The notes under the pieces were generated by a model. The model saw nothing but the letters and a program-made list of their open reading frames with translations, had not been told where the DNA came from and made no database searches. From assembly GCA_032622095.1 (NCBI GenBank), contig CP136066.1, positions 63,146,609 to 63,210,608 of the forward strand: a DNA stretch of 64,000 nucleotides, given 5' to 3'. Below, piece by piece: positions 58,231 through 64,000 of this stretch. The stretch's first letter is position 1. Each line of letters begins with the position of its first letter. The DNA is from Siphonodentalium dalli (Eukaryota; Mollusca; Scaphopoda; Gadilida; Siphonodentaliidae). The translations under genes were made by a program, and so were the position numbers.

Positions 58231-59540
58231 ATAGATTTATGAAATAAATCTTGTTTCGATTAAGGTTTTGGAGTTATAACCGAAAAGTTTGAAGATAATT
58301 TCTATAACGCGCGTAGCTATTTCTTATAATTTAAATCGTCATTTCACAGGAGAACCACCAAAAGTAGAAGTTAGAAGTATAACTAGCGTAACATTGACAC
58401 TATTTCCGACAAAAAAGACACGTTAAGTTGAAAGAGACACTTGTCACTCAAAAATTGTGTTGGACAATTTCCACCTGGTTGCCATTTCAGTCCAATATAT
58501 TGACAAAAAGTAGGAAGATATGCAAATATTGTTCCAAAAACAATAAATTCCCCCAATAAATTGTTTGAAAATCAAACTACAAGAATATTTTCAACCTACT
58601 GTTGGTGTGAAATTTCCAAGTAATGTTGTCTTGCGTTCTTATTTCTTGTAGTATCACAGGAACATGCAGGCTGCATATAAATGTGATTGGTATGTGCTTT
58701 GATGTGAGCAAAACCAGTGTTTTCAACTTTTCCCGAACGAACTTTAAGTGTGACCTTGACCTATACAAATAACAGGTGACATTTACCTATATGTACACGT
58801 ACATGAACTATCTTACCCAGACCAATTATATTCTTAGATATGACCTGTTTTCCCATGGGAACAATAATATCTACATTTTCTGTACATTTTTTGCTCACTA
58901 CAACAGGACTAATAAATAATGGACAATTCATAAGCATTTCAACGGTATATAACAATCCTATATGTACGAATTGTCATTAAACTTCTTCCTCTAATGGCCG
59001 CTCACCTATAACCATGTATCTGGTCAAAATACTACACAATTGTGCTTATCACGAAAGGGTACCACCAACTTTGAAGGTCTATATCTCTTCAATGAGTTGA
59101 TATTATTGGAAAAACTATATGTCTGCACTAAGCGGTGGTCCTCCAAATTACTTTATATATATTTTCGTCTCTCTACATCTTTAATTTCAATAAAGTGGGT
59201 CGAAGTGACCTTGACTTTGACCTTTACATATGACCTTCACCTTCCCAAGAGGTGAACCTCATTTCAAAAGTTAGACAACAATAGGTGTTCATATTAACCA
59301 ACATATTTTTTGAAATAATTGAAACAGTTCTCGCCACACACGCAATTTAACAAATATTTCCTAGTAAGTTAAAATCACCCCTCGTTGCCATGGACACAGA
59401 AATTTTGATATTTGTTCCAAATAGTGCTCTCTAAAATGTGTGTATGTTGCATACATTGTCTTACTCTACATGATGGCACCTTTGGCATTTGTGTTGCAAT
59501 TAGTTCCGGGTTCAACCCTAATTCGCCTGTACTATAAGGT

Positions 59541-60727
59541 AGTTGGACAAGAATGGTCCGTTTTGCTGGATTATTCGTCATATTTTGTCCAAGAAAGACT
59601 ATAGTTTGATTGAATTAGTCAAGTATGCACTGATATGGAAGAATGGCTACAACTGAACTATCAGTGCTTGACAACACCGCTTTCGAAGAATGGCTGTGAT
59701 GACTATTGTGTCTTAATAGACATAAACATTGATGTTTAATCTTAAAAAGTTATTCTTAGATGCACCCAAATACATTATTTGACAGTTTCCTTCATCTTCG
59801 CTCACTTATAATAATGATTCATGATATTGGTGGCCCTCACATATGCAGGTAAATTACATGCCACAATTTCAGATTATTGACAGTGCTTCAATGTTAGAAC
59901 AGTTCTCAATAGTTTGTTATTTCATGAAATTGTACTTGTAATTTCCACATACTGTGGACTTGAGTTCCACACCAGCCTTCAGATTGTATCTTGCGGTGTA
60001 GCACATCGGTGCGGTAGAGTTCTGATCCTTATCATAAATGTTGTATTGTGTATTTATCGCACACAATACTACACATGTCACTGGGTGTTATGGTGCCAGA
60101 ATATGAGCGGCAACATGCCTATAAAATTCATCAAGTCGTGAGAATTTAAAAACAGATGTACATGTATCGGTGCTACTGAATTTGCTTTCAAAAGTCCTGT
60201 ATGATTCATTCTTGTGAGATAATTTAATTCTATGCACAGGCTAATTCCAGTAGGGTGGAACTACAGTTATTATATCTCGCCTATACCCATAGTTAGCTGT
60301 GATACAGATGCATTTTATAAGCATGTTTGCGTTTTCTGGCAGAGTATATCTATTTGGCTTTATGCATGGGACTCAATTCAAAACAAGCAAGGCATATTTA
60401 CCAGTGTGTGACATCTGTCCGAAACTAGCATCCAAATATATGTCATGAATCAATCTCGCAACATCCCATGCACGTGTTGCATTCCATAGCTCTGATAATG
60501 GGTGACACTATATATGCTGTAATGTATCTCCCAAAAACTGTGTAAAAGATAGCCATATACATGTGGATAAATGCATGACATATTGACAGCTGTACGTGTG
60601 AACGTACACAAATGAACACATGGTGGTGGCTGGGATGTGTCGATAAGGGGAGTCTCTCCCAACGTTGGTCCGGATAATCAACAGTTGACAGTTCATGCCT
60701 GGCATTAGTTGGAAATTTTAAACCACA
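59541..60727. other. Intron 2 spacer, no gene recognised
   Basis: Frames at 59914-60141 (+) and three overlapping minus frames at 60443-60742 are short and without motifs. Confidence 0.5.
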
Positions 60728-60729
60728 TA

Positions 60730-61186
60730 TGTGACCCACCATATCAAATCCAGTCGGAAGTCAGGATTTTTTTACCCTGTGCAAATGCAGTATCTTATAT
60801 ATGCGAGTCGACCATAGGTCGCCTCGCATATATAAGATATGCATTGGCCTAACAATTTTTTACAATTTTAATAATTTGTTCTTGTATTCTTTAACAATTT
60901 TATAATTTCACCCATACAGAGCCCCAGACAAACATGAGCAGACGACACTCTTATATGTGCTTCTATATGTGTGGGGCTCCATGCAGGGTAATGGATGTTT
61001 TTTTAATTTTATGTCCTTTAAATTGTAAGAAACATTTATTTTAAAAACATGATTAAAAATTGTTAAGCCAATGCATTCTCTTATATATGCGAGGCGACCT
61101 ATGGTCGACTCGCATATATAAGAGAATGCATTGGCACAGGGTAAAAAAATCCCGACTTCCGACTGGATTTGATATGGCGGGTCACA
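60730..61186. mobile_element. MITE-4 with hairpins inside its inverted repeats
   Basis: A 457-bp element with ~120-bp terminal inverted repeats beginning TGTGACCCACCATATCAAAT and ending ATTTGATATGGCGGGTCACA. It is flanked by TA on both sides (60728-60729 and 61187-61188), as in Tc1/mariner-type insertion. Each terminal repeat carries its own ~46-bp palindrome (CTTATATATGCGAGTCGACC and inverse), so each end can form a hairpin independently. A related fragment lies at about 41805-41885. Confidence 0.87.
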
Positions 61187-61206
61187 TATCATAAGATAAA
61201 GGGCGA

Positions 61207-61321
61207 GTTGTTGCCGGATACGGTGTCATATGAGGCGAAGTGAGATTAATATCGGGCGAGGTGCGAGCCGAGCCCGATATTAATCTCGCTGAGCCTCATA
61301 TATCACCGTAGCCGACAATTA
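61207..61321. repeat. 115-bp palindrome
   Basis: The left arm contains GCCGGATACGGTGTCATATG, GAGGCGAAGTGAGATTAATA and TCGGGC. The right arm is the inverse, ending CACCGTAGCCGACAAT, with a loop of about 13 bp (GAGGTGCGAGCCG). It starts only 20 bp from MITE-4. Confidence 0.87.
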
Positions 61322-62169
61322 CGAGTCCTGTAACGATTTGATCATGCTTGCCATGTGAGAATTTGAATTACTTGTACGAAGTTTATAGACTCTAGTAAGT
61401 TAAATGTGTCGTCTAGGGCCATTAACGTGTGGAACGTCATATGTCGTTGAACGTCAACACATTGAGGCTATGTCTATCACCAGCAGTGGGACAACATATT
61501 GAGTTTGCTAGTTACTTTATGAGTCTTTAGAATTCCTCAAATATATCACATGCAGGTTTCGGTACATGGTACTATGTCTTTAAATTCACACAAAATGATT
61601 TTCGACATATATCCCTTCTTTTTTTTGGCGCCAAATACACCGAGAATATCCCCGAGGCGGCAAAGTTCTAGGAAATACAATATGGCGTCTATCGACCACA
61701 TATGAATCCATACACCCTGTGGGTTTCAATATGGGGTCGGTGACAATCAAGGTGAACCTAATATGCCATCATCGCCTATGAGTAGATCTCCGTTCCCATT
61801 GGTCAATCTAATAGGCCAGCATGATAAGGGTTGATATTGTTCTCATTGCGTGATATTCGAACCAGAATATTTTTATATATGTTGTTTTTAGACTAAAAAT
61901 AGCATATTTTATACCTTTTGTCAAAGTTTGGTCCAAGTTTGGTCCGAAATGGCTATTAGTTTGAAATAAATATTCCAACTTTAGGGGTGTCAGAGGTTGG
62001 AAATCTCCAACAGTTTGAAAGCTTGAGGTACCATGCAGTTACAACTGGAACGTTTGAACCCAAGGGGGGTGGTACAAATGGATTGGTCTGGATCACGGAA
62101 TATTTCAAGGTGTAGACAGCCACGTCACTCGGTGATGGATAGATCTGACATATGTCCTTCTCCTTTCAG
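61322..62169. other. Intron 2 end, no feature seen
   Basis: Ends with the splice acceptor CCTTCTCCTTTCAG at 62156-62169. A chance frame crosses the exon start in another phase. Confidence 0.5.
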
Positions 62170-62474
62170 GTTCTTCGGATACAACGAAAGACGATTATTC
62201 TCTGAAGCCTTCTGTCGCTAGATATAAACTATGGGAGCCTACTTGTGGGGGGAAACAAGTTCGCAGTGTATGTGTAAACGGCATCACCGATTTGCCCAAA
62301 CTGTACACGTCGAAAAAGCTGTTTGTGAATAAACTGTATTACGACTTCCAGCACTATTCATACGATTGTCTGGAAGAATGGAATTTCAATCGGAGTAGAG
62401 ATTATTACAGTGGGACTTTGTTCTTCAATGATTCTTACTACAGAAACTTGGACTTTGTAAAAAATAAATTTTAG
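62170..62474 (+). CDS. GCNT: GCNT-like glycosyltransferase, exon 3 (C-terminus)
   Basis: The last coding exon. After CCTTCTCCTTTCAG the first two bases complete Gly341, then residues 342-441 follow and a TAG stop at 62472-62474. It reads SSDTTKDDYSLKPSVARYK, LWEPTCGGKQVRSVCVNG, ITDLPKLYTSKKLFVNKLYY, YDCLEEWNFNR. The VRSVCV...DLPxL...LFVNK...CLEEW order is the GT14 C-terminal signature. The Arg and Lys of these blocks correspond to UDP-contacting residues in the mouse core-2 enzyme. The tail after CLEEW (about 30 residues, Tyr- and Asn-rich) is family-variable. AATAAA overlaps the stop region (62463). No clearer polyadenylation signal is evident within 100 bp. Confidence 0.93.
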
Positions 62475-63039
62475 CTTAAAATGCAATACATGGTTATGTG
62501 AGTTTTTATTTTATTTTTGCTTGCTTGTTTGTATTATTTTACATATATCTATTATTTGTCTATCTAACTAACTGCTCAAAATTGTTAATCACCGTAGTCA
62601 TATTGTTATTTCGGAATAATAATTGGTAAATTATACTTCAGTGGTGTAACTGAGGAAGTATATTGTTTTTCCATTGTGGCGGTTTTCCGTTTAACTGGAA
62701 ATACCCAGAAACTAATGGCAATATGAACGCGAAATCTCCAGTGAATGTAGGCATCTAAGGCCTACTGAAATTAAAGGTATCCGGATTTCGGCCCAACGTT
62801 TTTTCGGAGTTATCGCCCTTTAACAATTATTATACTTCCATGGTGTAACCAAGGATGTTTATTGTTTTTCTATTGAGGCAGTGTTCCGTTTAATTGGAAA
62901 TATCGCCCTTTTACGATTATTATACTTCCATGGTTTAGCATGGAAGTATATACAGAACTTCCAACTTCGGGGTCTCGACGGAATCTGAAAGAACTCGAAA
63001 AATAAGTGTGACAAAGTGCAAACCGTTTTGGTGGCAATT
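62475..63039. repeat. 3' flank with ~200-bp and ~90-bp repeats
   Basis: ATACTTCAGTGGTGTAACTG followed by GTTTTCCGTTTAACTGGAAA at 62632-62702 recurs as ATACTTCCATGGTGTAACCA and GTTCCGTTTAATTGGAAAT at 62832-62905. A truncated third copy starts at 62922. The family recalls the GTCCG repeats (TTCGGCCC, TTTTCGGAGTTATCGCCC). Confidence 0.65.
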
Positions 63040-64000
63040 CTTTTTTTCCGGTCGTTCCGGGGGTCCGAAAGTCCGGAACGAGGGTGGAAGTTCCTAGTCG
63101 TTCCGGAACGAACAATGGCAGACTGAAAAAAAAAACCTTGATGGAGAGCATCAAACTCGACCTAACTAACGTTTCGAAAAAAATACTTCCTGAATTTTTT
63201 TTCTCCCGAGTAGAATTTGCATTGTCACTCGAAATTCGCCGTTTTTTCCACCCGTTCTGGGCCGTTCCGGCCAGTTCCGGGTTCGATATCCAGGCAACGA
63301 GACACTTTATTCGGAAAAGTGCAACGTTATCGACAAAAGGGGTTCATTATGAGTATCAGCACTGAATTCCAACACAAAATCGACAGGGATGCGGCAGTGA
63401 GAGGGGGTTGAAGAAAACGGAGAATAAGTAGACGACGTTATGTCGTCGCCGATTCCAAGCTGTGTGGCAAGAAATTGATTTTCCGGCAAACCAAAAACAT
63501 CCAAAATGAATTTTTTTCTCTTTAAAACAGTTAAGCTAATTGATACGCATGGTAGCACAGACAAGATATTTGTCATGGGATCCCAAGAGAGCTCATAACT
63601 GGATTTATGTCTCGTAAAAAGACAATTTACATGTTATAACTCAATAATAAAAAACACCCCTAGTCGCCATTTTAATATGTTTAGCACCATATACGTCATT
63701 TCCGTCGGTTCCATTTGTCAAAGGAGTATTTTCGGTAGATATGACGAACGGGGCGAATCATCTGATATGCGTTGGGGAGGGGTTGAAAGATGGGGAGAAA
63801 AGTAGACGACATTCCATTCTAGGTCGTTCCAGACCGTTCCAGGCTCGGTATCCATTCAAATTGAGGCGCGTTAGCCTGACTGGTGCTATGCTAGCAATAT
63901 AAGGGATGCATTAGAAATATTCGAGCTGAAATCAAGCACAAAATTGACAGGGATGCGGCCGTGAGAGGGGGTTGAAGAAAACGGAGAATAAGTAGACGAC
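63040..64000. repeat. ~564-bp tandem repeat running off the right edge
   Basis: CACAAAATCGACAGGGATGCGGC and GTGAGAGGGGGTTGAAGAAA, then ATAAGTAGACGAC occur at 63373-63438 and again at 63937-64000, 564 bp apart. Upstream, GGCCGTTCCGGCCAGTTCCGG (63260) and GGTCGTTCCAGACCGTTCCAG (63822) also match. At least two units; the array continues beyond the window. The frames on both strands follow the repeat. Confidence 0.85.

Larger units (their letters stand above)
55085..59540. mobile_element. ~4.5-kb element with ~310-bp inverted arms
   Basis: Left arm 55085-55440 and right arm 59205-59540 are inverted copies: GTACAGGCGAATTAGGGTTG, AAATGCCAAAGGTGCCATCA, CATGGCAACGAGGGGTGA, TTGGGAAGGTCAAGGTCA. Inside, further diverged copies of the arm lie in + orientation (about 57000-57320 and 57590-57880) and partly in - orientation (58420-58780). 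The arms are thus parts of a repeat cluster, as in the other foldbacks. A hAT copy is nested at 55751-56925. Confidence 0.8.
23357..62474 (+). other. GCNT: Gene model: three-exon GCNT-like gene
   Basis: Join 23357-24147, 53769-53998 and 62170-62474. Exon 1 ends with two bases of a codon and exon 2 supplies one, making AGA (Arg264). Exon 2 ends with one base and exon 3 supplies two, making GGT (Gly341). The total is 1326 nt: 441 residues plus TAA or TAG type stop, within the usual 420-450 for core-2 type enzymes. Introns are about 29.6 kb and 8.2 kb, both GT-AG. The model is supported by family order, splice consensus and matching phases. No transcript evidence is available here. Untranslated exons upstream cannot be excluded. 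The paralogue type (GCNT1, 3 or 4) cannot be decided by eye. Confidence 0.88.

Noticed and set aside
1-64000. tRNA, rRNA and other structural RNA genes
   Set aside because: I looked for B-box-like GGTTCGAATCC phrases and rRNA cores and saw none that form a cloverleaf; covariance searches (tRNAscan-SE, Infernal) would be decisive.

Overview
The window looks like a gene-poor, repeat-rich, AT-rich piece of an invertebrate nuclear genome. It has no prokaryotic gene layout. It carries non-LTR retrotransposons, hAT-like and TTAA-targeting DNA transposons, and one gene split over tens of kilobases. The mix suggests a lophotrochozoan, most likely a bivalve mollusc: GTCCGTCC-type dispersed repeats, AAGGTCAAGGTCA motifs, long foldback elements, and a duplicated GCNT-type glycosyltransferase. 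The species assignment is inference; no rRNA, tRNA or mitochondrial marker is present.

The only intact host gene I can support is a GT14-family beta-1,6-N-acetylglucosaminyltransferase (GCNT/core-2-like) on the + strand. It has three coding exons: 23357-24147, 53769-53998 and 62170-62474. Splice sites and phases agree (phase 2 at the first junction, phase 1 at the second). The joined coding length is 1326 nt, giving 441 residues plus stop. It reads as a type II Golgi membrane protein with the family PDE motif and the C-terminal VRSVCV and LFVNK blocks. Intron 1 is about 29.6 kb and intron 2 about 8.2 kb; both are filled with mobile elements.

Left part (1-24.5 kb): a segment holding exon 1 and its 5' flank occurs twice in direct orientation, copy A at 9762-13545 and copy B at 20176-24555. 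Copy A's exon is dead (deletions, two in-frame stops, a frameshift) and carries a LINE fragment that copy B lacks. Copy B's exon is intact and starts the gene. Between them lie a broken full-length-like LINE (about 14.4-18.94 kb) and unique sequence. Upstream are TTAA-flanked MITEs, one with a paralogous empty site, a 1.15-kb hAT element with a perfect 8-bp target duplication, and a GC-rich ~180-bp tandem array that ends exactly at the duplication breakpoint.

Intron 1 (24.1-53.8 kb): more TTAA elements, a ~370-bp repeat array with GCGATAAATC motifs, a 105-bp satellite with 210/420-bp higher-order structure and an 18-bp perfect palindrome in nearly every unit, two LINE fragments, hairpin-forming palindromes, and a run of foldback elements whose inverted arms are built from short tandem subrepeats (31.9-35.8, 41.2-42.2, 43.3-44.3, 44.3-52.1 kb with a nested 4.4-kb insertion). 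Intron 2 holds another inverted-arm element (55.1-59.5 kb) containing a degraded hAT copy with a readable transposase C-terminus, and a TA-flanked MITE. The recurring foldback design is the most unusual signal here.
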